Positions 1 through 8,060 of a stretch of 64,000 nt of DNA are shown piece by piece. The first letter of the stretch is position 1, and each line of letters begins with the position of its first letter. The position numbers were made by a program, and so were the translations under genes. Source of the DNA: Shewanella psychromarinicola (GTDB lineage Bacteria > Pseudomonadota > Gammaproteobacteria > Enterobacterales > Shewanellaceae); the NCBI RefSeq assembly GCF_003855155.1, contig NZ_CP034073.1:4092001-4156000 (forward strand), in the 5' to 3' direction. The notes below the pieces were generated by a model. The model did not search any database and was not told the DNA's origin. It was given only the letters and a program-made list of their open reading frames with translations.

Positions 1-636
1 ACCGTTTTACTTGGTGCAACAATCGAATTTCAAAGCCGTACATCTATTATTAACACTTTTGAAGAGGACATCACCTTAGCTGAGTGTTTAGTGCTATCTG
101 AAGCGTTAACCAAAATAACCTTGAACTGGGGTGAAGCACCCCGAGATTTAGACTCACATCTCTATATCACTGATGCTGAAGGTAATGAAAGCCATGTGTA
201 TTATGCCAATTCAGAAGTCACTATTAATGAAACCATCATCTATTTAGATGTTGATGATATAACAAGTTATGGGCCTGAAGTGATTTCTATTCCTCAATTT
301 CCTGTTGAAGGTAGTTACGATTATTACGTAAAGAATTTTTCTGACTCACCAGACATTAACCCAGCGACAACACGCGTTGAATTTATATTTAATAATGAAC
401 AACATATATTTAGCCCTCCAACAGATGGTATTACAAAATGGTGGCATGTAGCTAAAATTGAAAAAGATGCTGATGGTCAGTTATTGTTCGCTGCCATCAA
501 TGAATGGAGCGAAGAACCGCAGTCGGTGACTGTGCAATCATCACAAAGACAGCAATCAGTTGTTCCAATCAAAAAAATTGAATCAATTGTTAAAGGCATG
601 ATTAATAGCAAGTATTACGATAATCATACCAAGTAA
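1..636 (+). CDS. YfaP-like (DUF2135-type) domain protein, C-terminal part
   Basis: The frame is open from the first base of the window to a TAA at 634-636, so these 211 residues are the C-terminal end of a gene that begins upstream. The visible part has the pattern of a YfaP/DUF2135-like beta-sandwich: LNWGEAPRDLDSHLYI, then YLDVDDITSYGPEVISI, then a GSYDYYVKNFS strand. Domains of this type usually sit at the C-terminus of large secreted or surface proteins with Ig-like or carboxypeptidase-regulatory repeats. The last 40 residues are a polar tail. A strong hairpin terminator follows directly. The overall function cannot be judged without the missing N-terminus. Confidence 0.7.
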   Translation, partial: TVLLGATIEFQSRTSIINTFEEDITLAECLVLSEALTKITLNWGEAPRDLDSHLYITDAEGNESHVYYANSEVTINETIIYLDVDDITSYGPEVISIPQFPVEGSYDYYVKNFSDSPDINPATTRVEFIFNNEQHIFSPPTDGITKWWHVAKIEKDADGQLLFAAINEWSEEPQSVTVQSSQRQQSVVPIKKIESIVKGMINSKYYDNHTK

Positions 637-644
637 ATAGCGAG

Positions 645-676
645 AGGGATTAAGTTAACACTTAATCCCTTTTTTA
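645..676 (+). terminator. Rho-independent terminator after the YfaP-like gene
   Basis: An 11-bp perfect stem (AGGGATTAAGT, 645-655, and ACTTAATCCCT, 660-670) with a TAAC loop runs into a T tract, 9 bases after the stop codon. Confidence 0.85.
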
Positions 677-1370
677 TTCATTATTTAGTTTGTTACTGTC
701 TTTAATGAATTTATCCACTTTACCTTTCTCAAACCTCATCGCCTTCCTCAAACTAGCTTCATTTTTCTCGATTACCTATTCCTGCAGCACCATCAGGGTA
801 ATCGGCCGCCCTAGCGTCAAAAGACCATCGGGTACAACAAAATTTTTCTATATTCAGCTGGACGAGGTCTTTAAATAGCCATTTTATGAAGTAACAAGAT
901 AACCCCCTTTTTATTTGAGTTGCCAACACCTACGCTCAATTACTGATGAGATGATTTCAACCCAAAAGTCTATGCATTCGGCAATTAATCGCCATAAAAT
1001 GACTTATAAGCTAAATCTATCACAGCAGAAAAGCTTGTTATTTATCAAGTAGTATATGGGGATGTGGGATTAAGAATACGTGCATCAACCCAGACCTAAT
1101 TTGATGAGCGGCTCGAAGTAAGGTGTACTTGTGCATTGATTATAAATTTAATGGTTGAAGTAATTGTTTACGTTTTAAGCAATTTTCAACAGTGTCAATG
1201 TACCTCCATTCCTATAGATTAAAAGGTATTTGAAGATCGACAAACAACCACTAAAGAGACGAGGAGCATATACCTTGGTTGTAAATTAATACTCTTCTTT
1301 TATATGAGAAAGCAAGGTGGCGATATTACAATATGAATATCCGACGAGAGGCGTTTTAGTCACGTCCCTG
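677..1370. other. Intergenic, decayed coding fragment on the minus strand
   Basis: No intact gene is recognised in about 700 bp. On the minus strand between about 848 and 674 a coding-like stretch reads VVPDGLLTLGRPITLMVLQE, then a TAG stop, then a lysine-rich tail VIEKNEASLRKAMRFEKGK that ends at a stop at 674-676. It has no start codon and no ribosome site, so it looks like the 3' end of a degraded gene of unknown family. The opposite plus-strand open frame (690-878) has no ribosome site and is taken as its shadow. The rest (about 880-1370) shows nothing I can support. Confidence 0.4.
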
Positions 1371-1390
1371 TGTTGTGTTGTGTTGTGTTG
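1371..1390. repeat. TGTTG x4 microrepeat
   Basis: Four head-to-tail copies of TGTTG lie just past the 3' end of the minus-strand usp gene (stop at 1413). Replication slippage may change the copy number; no function is evident. Confidence 0.8.
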
Positions 1391-1412
1391 TCTGATCGAT
1401 AGATTTTTGAAC

Positions 1413-2312
1413 TTATCTAAGCTCACTTGTGGGCGGTTTAACGGCGAGTATGTCGCAGGGGAGTTGATTAATCAGCAGTTCAGGAATATGGCCTTTAATT
1501 GAGTGGATTAACCCTGTGTGCTCGGCCGCTCCCATGATGACCATATTCACATCGAGTTGATGGGCCTTGATGGGAATAGCATCTTCAGGTAAGCCATGAG
1601 CTATGTGACAGTGATATTTTTCAGACAGTAAATCTGCCACTGCGTGATTAAGAATGCTTTGCTGGTTTGCTTGTTGTGACAACATTGAATGAGCATGGGC
1701 CCTATCTTCGGTTTCAAAGGCTATACTGTAATTGTCAGCCAAAAAACAATTAATGAAGTGTAAATCATTATTGATGCTGTCTGCTATACCTTTAGATTCA
1801 TGAATAATGTGATGATTAAAAGCTTGATGGCAATCTTGAGTGTGATTAATGTCTAAGGCGGTCAGCACGTGCCCTTGGGTCTGCCATTGACTGCTATTAA
1901 CAAACATTACGGGTACCAAGGTTTCTCTTAATAAGTGCCATTCGTCAGCAGAAATTAACTCAGAAATAATGGAGTGATAACGTTTATGAGGCAATACCAC
2001 AAGATCATAATGTTCTTGTTTTAGTTGATTTAGCACTGCGCGATAAATGGTGCTCGATTGGCAACTGATTTGTTTGCTTGGGTATTTGAGAACTTGCTCT
2101 AATCCTTTGGTTGTCAATGTTCGTTTTGACTTAGGTTCAATTACACAGCTTCTTTCTAATAGACGTTTCAACAGGCTAGTTTGGGTAAGCTTTACGGTTA
2201 GCAATGTGAGTTTTGCGCGTGATCTACTGGCTAAGATAACGGCTTTGTGAAATGAGCTATTCAGTAGGTTTGGTGTTTCTGTAACAGCTAATATGTGCTC
2301 ATATGGGTACAT
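1413..2312 (-). CDS. Tandem universal stress protein (UspA/UspE-like)
   Basis: Protein of 299 residues with two universal-stress domains. The first begins MYPYEHILAVTETPNLL, with an N-terminal strand and an alpha/beta layout. The second ends in the classical GAAEHTGLIHSIKGHIPELLINQLPCDILAVKPP, resembling the ATP-binding G-2x-G-9x-G(S/T) tail of Usp proteins, although here the last position reads GHIPE rather than GSTAE, so nucleotide binding is doubtful. The ATG at 2312 is preferred over an upstream frame extension because GGAGG lies 8 bases before it and the homologous domain begins there. Such proteins are cytoplasmic and are induced by starvation or respiratory stress. The gene stands alone. 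The function is inferred from the family only. Confidence 0.8.
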   Translation of the reverse strand: MYPYEHILAVTETPNLLNSSFHKAVILASRSRAKLTLLTVKLTQTSLLKRLLERSCVIEPKSKRTLTTKGLEQVLKYPSKQISCQSSTIYRAVLNQLKQEHYDLVVLPHKRYHSIISELISADEWHLLRETLVPVMFVNSSQWQTQGHVLTALDINHTQDCHQAFNHHIIHESKGIADSINNDLHFINCFLADNYSIAFETEDRAHAHSMLSQQANQQSILNHAVADLLSEKYHCHIAHGLPEDAIPIKAHQLDVNMVIMGAAEHTGLIHSIKGHIPELLINQLPCDILAVKPPTSELR

Positions 2313-2822
2313 GGTAGCGGCCTCCATCGTAATGGTATTAGACCTGTACAATCCTAGTTTAACAGAGGCATTTTCGCCTCATACTTCAGTATTAGTGGAT
2401 CTCACCCTGACACAGAAAGATTGATTGACACTAACTGAGGGGGCTTTATAGTGAATAGTTAAGCCATCGAACCGGAGTAAAATCAAACATCTACATAATT
2501 GTTGCGACCATATTTATTGTTACAATTTTTATCCCACCTTGACCATAAATATTTGCGCCGCAAATGAAGCCAGCCATTTTACTAACTCAATCAACTATCG
2601 CAATAAACCCATATTGCAAAATCTAGGCGATTGAGCATTTTCATCCAAGAGTTTGTTTACAAATGCAAACAAAACGACTTGTTAGATGTAAGCAGGACTG
2701 TGCGGATTAAATACCGCCTCAGCAGAGGCACTCAATGTGATATGACATCGCATCTGAGTATAAAGTGAGTGTTGTTACATTAGGCCTAAGGAGATCTAAG
2801 CCACATGTTGTCAGTGAATGAT
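2313..2822. other. Intergenic, no gene seen
   Basis: About 510 bp between two minus-strand genes. I found no convincing open frame, RNA gene or terminator. A weak inverted repeat (GTTTG at about 2651 and CAAAC at about 2666) is the only structure noted. The 3' side presumably holds the region downstream of yecH. Confidence 0.5.
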
Positions 2823-3065
2823 TTAGTGATTACAAATTTTATCTGCTGCTGTTGTAATACCACCTTCACTAGGGATGAACTTACCTTTGCCTTCTAAAAA
2901 CTCAATAAGCATCTCAGCGTCCATCTCCGCTGCAGAGCAGGTATGATAACGAGTATCAGCACCAAAGTTAGTATGCATTAACGTTTTAAGCTCTTGCTTT
3001 GTTAACGCAGAGCCATGGGTTAGCATCAATTGCATAACTTGATGGCCGTGTACTGATCCAGACAT
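2823..3065 (-). CDS. yecH: YecH family metal-binding protein (DUF2492)
   Basis: 80-residue cytoplasmic protein matching the YecH/DUF2492 family along its whole length. It starts with SVHGHQVMQLML, has the conserved HTCSAAEMDAEMLIEFL segment with Cys43, then the KGKFIP motif, and ends KICNH, a typical C-terminal Cys-x-His pair. The conserved His and Cys residues suggest metal binding, but the cellular role of the family is not established. The start is well supported: GGAG lies 6 bases before the ATG. It stands next to two stress-protein genes on the same strand, but with gaps too long for one operon. Confidence 0.85.
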   Translation of the reverse strand: MSGSVHGHQVMQLMLTHGSALTKQELKTLMHTNFGADTRYHTCSAAEMDAEMLIEFLEGKGKFIPSEGGITTAADKICNH

Positions 3066-3324
3066 TGTATCTCCAATTAAGGTGTAAATTTATTATACTT
3101 TATAGCTTATTTTTTTTTCATAAATACAGATCTCACCCACAAGATCCGAAAAAATATTTTTTTGATGCCCGGATTAAAAAATGATACGGCATACCCACTA
3201 CATCTGTATAAACGATACCCGTAAAATAAAAAATTAATATTCAACTTAGCATAGCTTTGCGAATAAATATTCGATGAAATCAGCCGTCAGAGTGATGATA
3301 AATTTAGCGGCATCTGTTGATTTA

Positions 3325-3543
3325 TTAACGGCCTTTTGCATGGCTTTCGCTTTCTTTTGAGCTTTTTTCGATCTCTGCAAGTGCTGAATAAATTGCTTGA
3401 AAGATAAGCCTGTCAGCCTCCACAGTGTCATTATCAGGAACATCCCAGGCCATAATTTCGCGATATTTTTCGACGACTTTACGAATATCTTCAGTGATAT
3501 TGTCTTGGTAACGTTCAATTTCTATATTTTGTATATCAGACAT
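3325..3543 (-). CDS. Small hypothetical protein, probably frameshifted
   Basis: A 72-residue acidic protein begins MSDIQNIEIERYQDNITEDIRKVVEKY at an ATG at 3543. I do not recognise the family. After residue 60 (ALAEIEK) the sequence becomes a short serine/lysine tail and stops. In the +1 frame the same strand continues, reading AQKKAKAMQKAVNKSTDAAK and ending FIEYLFAKLC at 3246. The two frames meet in a run of six A (GAAAAAAGC on the coding strand, near 3364-3369). A five-A run would give one protein of about 98 residues, so either an A was inserted or the run causes slippage. The gene is 25 bases upstream of nothing on its own strand; the STAS-Usp gene lies just upstream. Confidence 0.5.
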   Translation of the reverse strand: MSDIQNIEIERYQDNITEDIRKVVEKYREIMAWDVPDNDTVEADRLIFQAIYSALAEIEKSSKESESHAKGR

Positions 3544-3568
3544 ATAAATACACCTTAACCATAATAAG

Positions 3569-4426
3569 TTAGAACACAGGAGCTTGAACCGGAACGATTA
3601 ATATTTCACAACGACTATGATTTTGAACATAATGCGCCACTGAGCCCAATAACTTGTTTATGCCTTTTTTCTTTTTTGCCCCAAAAATGGCTAAATCAAC
3701 ATCTTGTGCTTCCAAAAAAGACACAACGCCATAATTTATCTCACCACAAATTACTTTGGTCTCTATGGGAAAATCGGTATCCAAATCGTTTACAAACGCT
3801 TTCATCTGAAACTGAGCAGCATCAATAGCTTTTTTGTTTTGATCTTTGATGATATCTAGATCAACAACGTTGTAGCCCACTGGATCGCCATAGAGTGTAT
3901 AAGCGAGTACTTCTGGAACAACATTGAGTAATGTTAACGAAGCTTGATAGTAGTTAGCTAATTCTATTGCGCGTTTGCATGCATGCTTTGAATACAAGGA
4001 AAAATCCACCGCAACCACGATATTTTTATAGGGGTGTAATTGTTCCACCGCCTTTTCAAACTCTTGTTTTTCACGTAACCAGTCCCATGCTTGTTGCAGA
4101 TTTTCTCTGTTAAAATAACGCACTTCACTAGATATTAAAAAAGGCTTCGCGATTAACGCCATCCAATGTTCCCAAGACTTATCGCCAACCATCGCAATGC
4201 GATCAAAATCACTAAGATGTTTCATACCAAACTTAACATCATCTATGGCGGCATCTAAATCCCAGCCGGAAAAATTATCAAACTCAAAAAGTAATGAGAT
4301 TTTGCCTAATCGTTTAATTTGCGTTTCAAGTTGAGGTAAAAAATTCTGATAATCTGCATCAGTTAATTGTCCTGAAGCTCGTACAGCAATGATATTAGCA
4401 TCAAATACAGGGATAAATTGCAACAT
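3569..4426 (-). CDS. STAS-like (SpoIIAA-like) domain fused to a UspA domain
   Basis: 285 residues with two parts. Residues about 1-115 match the SpoIIAA-like/STAS-like fold (GQLTDADYQNFLPQLE, LLFEFDNFSGWDLDAAIDD, RIAMVGDKSWEHWM), a small domain also found alone in many proteobacteria. Residues about 135-285 are a universal stress domain starting NIVVAVDFSLYSKHA and ending with FGAKKKKGINKLLGSVAHYVQNHSRCEILIVP, which keeps the G-x9-G-S-V-A ATP-site tail. The start at 4426 is chosen for its AAGGAAA ribosome site and because the fold begins there. The first domain could sense or bind a partner and the second nucleotide; this is inference. Cytoplasmic, with no membrane segments. Confidence 0.8.
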   Translation of the reverse strand: MLQFIPVFDANIIAVRASGQLTDADYQNFLPQLETQIKRLGKISLLFEFDNFSGWDLDAAIDDVKFGMKHLSDFDRIAMVGDKSWEHWMALIAKPFLISSEVRYFNRENLQQAWDWLREKQEFEKAVEQLHPYKNIVVAVDFSLYSKHACKRAIELANYYQASLTLLNVVPEVLAYTLYGDPVGYNVVDLDIIKDQNKKAIDAAQFQMKAFVNDLDTDFPIETKVICGEINYGVVSFLEAQDVDLAIFGAKKKKGINKLLGSVAHYVQNHSRCEILIVPVQAPVF

Positions 4427-4624
4427 AGGATTTTCCTTCTTTTGCGGATAGTTCACATCCAGAATCAGTTAAAACACACTACTCACTAACTTCATCTTAA
4501 AACCTTTTTTTATAGAGCTTATTGATCAATGACAACATTTCAGAATGAAACGTTTCATGATGTTACAATTTAGTGTATTGAATTTGCTCTTACCTTTCCT
4601 GATTATATACCAGCTTCAAAAACC

Positions 4625-4714
4625 TCACGGCCTTGGGTCTTGCCCTGTCTTTGCCATGAGCTCTTCGTGTTCATCATCACGCGCCTCATGGGCCAGGAAA
4701 CTCGGAGGACCCAT
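4625..4714 (-). other. GC-rich islet with a 29-codon open frame
   Basis: This stretch is clearly richer in G and C than its surroundings. On the minus strand it carries a short frame, MGPPSFLAHEARDDEHEELM followed by AKTGQDPRP and a stop. A stop codon immediately precedes the ATG and no ribosome site is visible. It may be the tail of a lost mobile or foreign gene, or a small conserved element; the family is not recognised. Confidence 0.25.
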
Positions 4715-4972
4715 CTAAGCCATTGAAAGAATAATTAATTGCATTTTAATTTTAGCAACTCTATCAAGGCTTCAGCAAGTTCTTTTCCTAGAGTCTTATT
4801 TAAGCTAATTATAGCGCATGTTCAGCATTTATTTATGCCTGTTGCTGATGCTCAGAGAGATGTTCATCCGTTGTATATTCTTGTCGTTGTTATTTAATTT
4901 TTTTTCAAACCCATAAATTGAGCCATGTTTGAATCCATAATATTTGGTTAATCACATCAATGGTAAACCTAG

Positions 4973-5029
4973 AAAACGAAGCAAAACGAAGCAAAACGAA
5001 GCAAAACGAAGCAAAACGAAGCAAAACGA
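4973..5029. repeat. 10-bp tandem repeat (AAAACGAAGC), about 5.7 copies
   Basis: Five perfect head-to-tail copies of AAAACGAAGC plus a partial sixth. It is not in a gene. The 10-bp period is not a multiple of three and equals about one helical turn. It lies about 480 bp upstream of dld. Confidence 0.95.
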
Positions 5030-5241
5030 CGAAGCCTAAAACACCCATCGCACTCATCCTATAAGATAACTTTTGATACTTTTATTTCGATAGCTTTTAT
5101 CTTTATTCAAACGTACAAATTGAACGGGATTTATCAATAGGTTGGGCTCTGAAAAGTTTAATTTAAGCAATTAGGTAGATTCAAAGCAGCACAAACTGTT
5201 TGATAACAATAAAGGGGGGAGTAAGAGGTATTATTTGAAAA

Positions 5242-5370
5242 TTAAGTTTTCAGCACCCAACCATCGTTGCCGGTTTGTTGAGCCTTATCGTGGTTTCCGC
5301 TCTCGATTTTCAAACAGTGATCAACATACGTCATACGCACTAATGCTGCAGCTTGGCGAGTAATGTTGGA
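5242..5370 (-). pseudogene. 3' remnant of an unidentified gene
   Basis: On the minus strand a coding-like run reads NITRQAAALVRMTYVDHCL, then KIESGNHDKAQQTGNDGWVL and KT before a stop at 5242-5244. A TAA stop precedes it at 5371-5373 and there is no start codon, so only the C-terminal end of a gene appears to survive. Its amino-acid composition is protein-like and unlike random AT-rich translation. The family is not recognised. Confidence 0.35.
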
Positions 5371-5509
5371 TTATTTTAATAGAAAATATCGGGATAATCT
5401 ATTGTGGTGTTTTGGGTTTTATTAGCCTAGGGTAGAGATATTGTATTTGTTGTTTCAACATATAGCTGATTTTTAGCAACTGTTGAATGAATGTTAGGAA
5501 GTTCACATC

Positions 5510-7210
5510 ATGCCCCATCCGCAGTTACTGCAACAACTTCAAGACGTTGTAGGTCAAAATCAAATCATTATAAATAAGCAAAAATCACGCCGATTTCGCT
5601 TTGGTTGGCGAACTGGCGGCGGTGATGCGCTTGCGGTGCTCAAACCGCAGTCTCTGCTGGTGTTATATAAGGCCTTGCAAGTGTGTGTTAACCACAAAGT
5701 TATTATTATTATGCAAGCGGCTAATACAGGGTTAACAGAGGGCTCCACACCCAGTGGTGATGATTATGACCGACCTATTATTATCATCAATACGTTGGCA
5801 ATGGATCAAGTTTCTTTATTGGAACAAGGTCAACAGGTTTTAAGTTTTCCAGGGGCAACCTTGTTCAGCCTAGAGACGTTGCTAAAACCAATTAAGCGTA
5901 CGCCTCATTCGGTGATTGGTTCTTCGTGTTTAGGAGCATCCGTGGTCGGTGGCATAGCCAATAATTCGGGCGGCGCGTTAGTCAAACGAGGTCCAGCGTA
6001 TACTGAGATGGCGTTGTTTGCGCGGGTTGATGAACAGGGTGAACTACAACTGGTTAATCATTTAGGTATTGAGCTGGGTGAGACTCCTGAAGAGATATTA
6101 ACCAATTTGATGACGGGTAATTTTGCTAAGGAAAACTTGGCGCCAAGCGATGCTCAGCGTTCAGATACAGAATATCAGCACCGTGTCCGTCAGGTAGATG
6201 AAAACAGCCCTAGCCGCTACAACGCCGATCCAAGGCGTTTATTTGAAGCCAGTGGCTGCGCAGGCAAGTTAGCTGTTTTTGCGGTCAGGTTAGATACTTT
6301 TGCCGTTGCTGAGCAAGAGCAAACATTTTATGTTGGCACTAACGATCCCTTAGTATTGGGCAGGCTCAGACGGGAAATTTTACAACAATATAAGCATTTA
6401 CCAGAGGTGGGCGAATACTTACACAAAGATATTTTCGATATCTCTGCCCAGTATGGCAAAGACACATTTTTGAGTGTGAAACACTTAGGCACGGATCGTT
6501 TACCTAAGTTGTTTGCATTAAAAGGCCGAATAGATGCCGTGTGTAAATCGTTACCCTTTGTGTCTTCTCATTTAAGTGATTGGCTTATGCAACTTGCCAG
6601 TCGATTTTTTCCGCAACATTTACCGCCGCGTATTTTGCAATATCGAGCCAAATACGATCATCACTTAATTTTGAAAATGAGCGAGCAAGGTATTGCAGAA
6701 GCGAGAACTCATTTGACTGGCTTTTTTGCCGAGCAAGAAGGTGACTTTTTTGAATGTGATGCACAAGAAACACAAGCTGCCGTTTTAAACCGTTTTGCAG
6801 CCGCAGGTGCTGCTATGCGCTACCATACCTTATATCAAAAAGACGTAGGTGATTTATTGTCGTTAGATATAGCACTAAGACGGGATGATATTGACTGGTT
6901 AGAACAACTTCCGGAAGCATTGGAACAACAGCTTGAAATGAAGCTCTACTATGGGCACTTTTTCTGTCACGTTTTTCATCAGGATTACATTTTGAAAAAA
7001 GGTGCAGATCCTAAAGAAGTGAAGAAAAGCATGCTTGAATTGCTCAATAAACGCGGCGTTAAATACCCTGCTGAGCATAATGTGGGCCATTTGTATGAAG
7101 CAGAGCAAACTCTTAAAGACTTTTATTTAACTCTCGACCCAACCAATACATTCAACCCCGGTATTGGTAAAACTGAAAAAAACCAGCGTAATTGTAGTTG
7201 CCAACATTAA
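5510..7210 (+). CDS. dld: D-lactate dehydrogenase, quinone-dependent (Dld)
   Basis: 566 residues, close to the 571 of E. coli Dld. This peripheral inner-membrane flavoenzyme oxidises D-lactate to pyruvate and passes electrons to quinone. The FAD-binding part lies in about residues 30-270 (TGGGDALAVLKPQSLLVLYKAL, ANTGLTEGSTPSGDDYDRPI, HSVIGSSCLGASVVGGIANN). The following domain (YVGTNDPLVLGRLRREIL onward) is the Dld membrane-binding type, and the C-terminus keeps AEHNVGHLYEAEQTLKDFY and DPTNTFNPGIGKT. GGAAG lies about 10 bases before the ATG. The last residues (NQRNCSCQH) are unusual. It is transcribed alone. It differs from the Dld-II type that is better known from Shewanella lactate operons. 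Confidence 0.92.
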   Translation: MPHPQLLQQLQDVVGQNQIIINKQKSRRFRFGWRTGGGDALAVLKPQSLLVLYKALQVCVNHKVIIIMQAANTGLTEGSTPSGDDYDRPIIIINTLAMDQVSLLEQGQQVLSFPGATLFSLETLLKPIKRTPHSVIGSSCLGASVVGGIANNSGGALVKRGPAYTEMALFARVDEQGELQLVNHLGIELGETPEEILTNLMTGNFAKENLAPSDAQRSDTEYQHRVRQVDENSPSRYNADPRRLFEASGCAGKLAVFAVRLDTFAVAEQEQTFYVGTNDPLVLGRLRREILQQYKHLPEVGEYLHKDIFDISAQYGKDTFLSVKHLGTDRLPKLFALKGRIDAVCKSLPFVSSHLSDWLMQLASRFFPQHLPPRILQYRAKYDHHLILKMSEQGIAEARTHLTGFFAEQEGDFFECDAQETQAAVLNRFAAAGAAMRYHTLYQKDVGDLLSLDIALRRDDIDWLEQLPEALEQQLEMKLYYGHFFCHVFHQDYILKKGADPKEVKKSMLELLNKRGVKYPAEHNVGHLYEAEQTLKDFYLTLDPTNTFNPGIGKTEKNQRNCSCQH

Positions 7211-7308
7211 TCTGTTGCCAAGATCCCGTTCCTTATGCAAAACAGCCCTCTACACAAAGGGGGCTGATATTTACCTAAGAATTGATGTCTGTTCACAGAG
7301 TCTAACTA

Positions 7309-7770
7309 TTACAACGACTTTCGCATTGGAATACAATCCAAACGGATCCCCCGCGGTGAATGATAAGTTGACACTTCATCACCAACAAAACCACAGGCGC
7401 GATAAAATGATGCGGCATTTAGCGTGGATTCGAGTTGTAATAATTCAAGACCGTTCTCCAAGGCTCGGCATTCAAGAAATACCAACATTGACTTTGCAGC
7501 CCCTTGTCCAAAATTGTCAGGGTCGACAAAAATAGCGTCTATCATGCCCGTTTCAAGATTAACTTTACCGCATCCGATAACACGATCCTTGAATAGCGAA
7601 ACATAGAAGTTCGCTACAATATCATTAATCAATGCCTCAGAGATGTCGCCTTGTGTCCATAATGCCAACTGCGATGAGCTGTAAAATCCGATGCATTTTT
7701 CAATAATAGCTCGGTTTCTCATGGTGTAAATAGATTGAACGTCAGACTCTAGCGCTTTCCTGATTATCAT
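7309..7770 (-). CDS. GNAT family N-acetyltransferase
   Basis: 153 residues when started at the ATG at 7770, which begins the fold (MIIRKALESDVQSIYTMRNRA) and has AAGG a short distance upstream. The acetyl-CoA site is seen in IDAIFVDPDNFGQGAAKSML (a degenerate Q-x-x-G-x-G/A loop, about residues 76-95) and in the downstream LNAASFYRACGF helix-strand element. Enzymes of this type transfer an acetyl group from acetyl-CoA to an amine; the substrate is not predictable here. It converges with dld. A hairpin between them (7243-7266, CAGCCCTC...GGGGGCTG) lacks a T tract. Confidence 0.8.
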   Translation of the reverse strand: MIIRKALESDVQSIYTMRNRAIIEKCIGFYSSSQLALWTQGDISEALINDIVANFYVSLFKDRVIGCGKVNLETGMIDAIFVDPDNFGQGAAKSMLVFLECRALENGLELLQLESTLNAASFYRACGFVGDEVSTYHSPRGIRLDCIPMRKSL

Positions 7771-8060
7771 CGTAAATGACCTTGAATTAATGATCTCATG
7801 AATGTGATTTATTGACTTGATAACCGGCATCAATAATTGAATAAATCACATTCCAGCATTAACAACATAACGCTTAGCGCTTGTTTTAACAACTGTATTA
7901 CTCATTAGAACTAGTCTGCGTTATCTAAAACTAAACCAATAGATTAATCGCGTTACAGCCAAGCTTAAAGCTGCAATAATAATGCTATGCGCAGTAACAG
8001 ATTGATTATTCGACTACGTTATCCGCTTCATGTTTAATTTACTTCTAATAGGATTTACCG

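Larger units (their letters stand above)
4427..5509. other. Long intergenic region with repeats and remnants
   Basis: About 1.1 kb without an intact gene. It holds a GC-richer islet (4625-4714), a 10-bp tandem repeat (4973-5029) and the 3' remnant of a gene on the minus strand (5242-5370), each listed separately. The remaining sequence is AT-rich and shows nothing else I can support. The 3' end must carry the dld promoter. Confidence 0.6.

Noticed and set aside
690..878. Plus-strand open frame of 62 codons
   Set aside because: No ribosome site, odd composition, and the minus strand of the same bases looks more protein-like. Taken as a shadow of a decayed fragment.
1317..1502. Plus-strand frame running over the TGTTG microrepeat
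   Set aside because: It overlaps the end of the real minus-strand usp gene and its sequence is dominated by the repeat (Val/Leu/Cys).
7243..7266. Hairpin CAGCCCTC...GGGGGCTG between dld and the acetyltransferase
   Set aside because: No T tract on either strand, so not called as a terminator.
7164..7535. 123-codon plus-strand frame
   Set aside because: It overlaps the 3' ends of dld and the acetyltransferase, both well supported; its composition is not protein-like.
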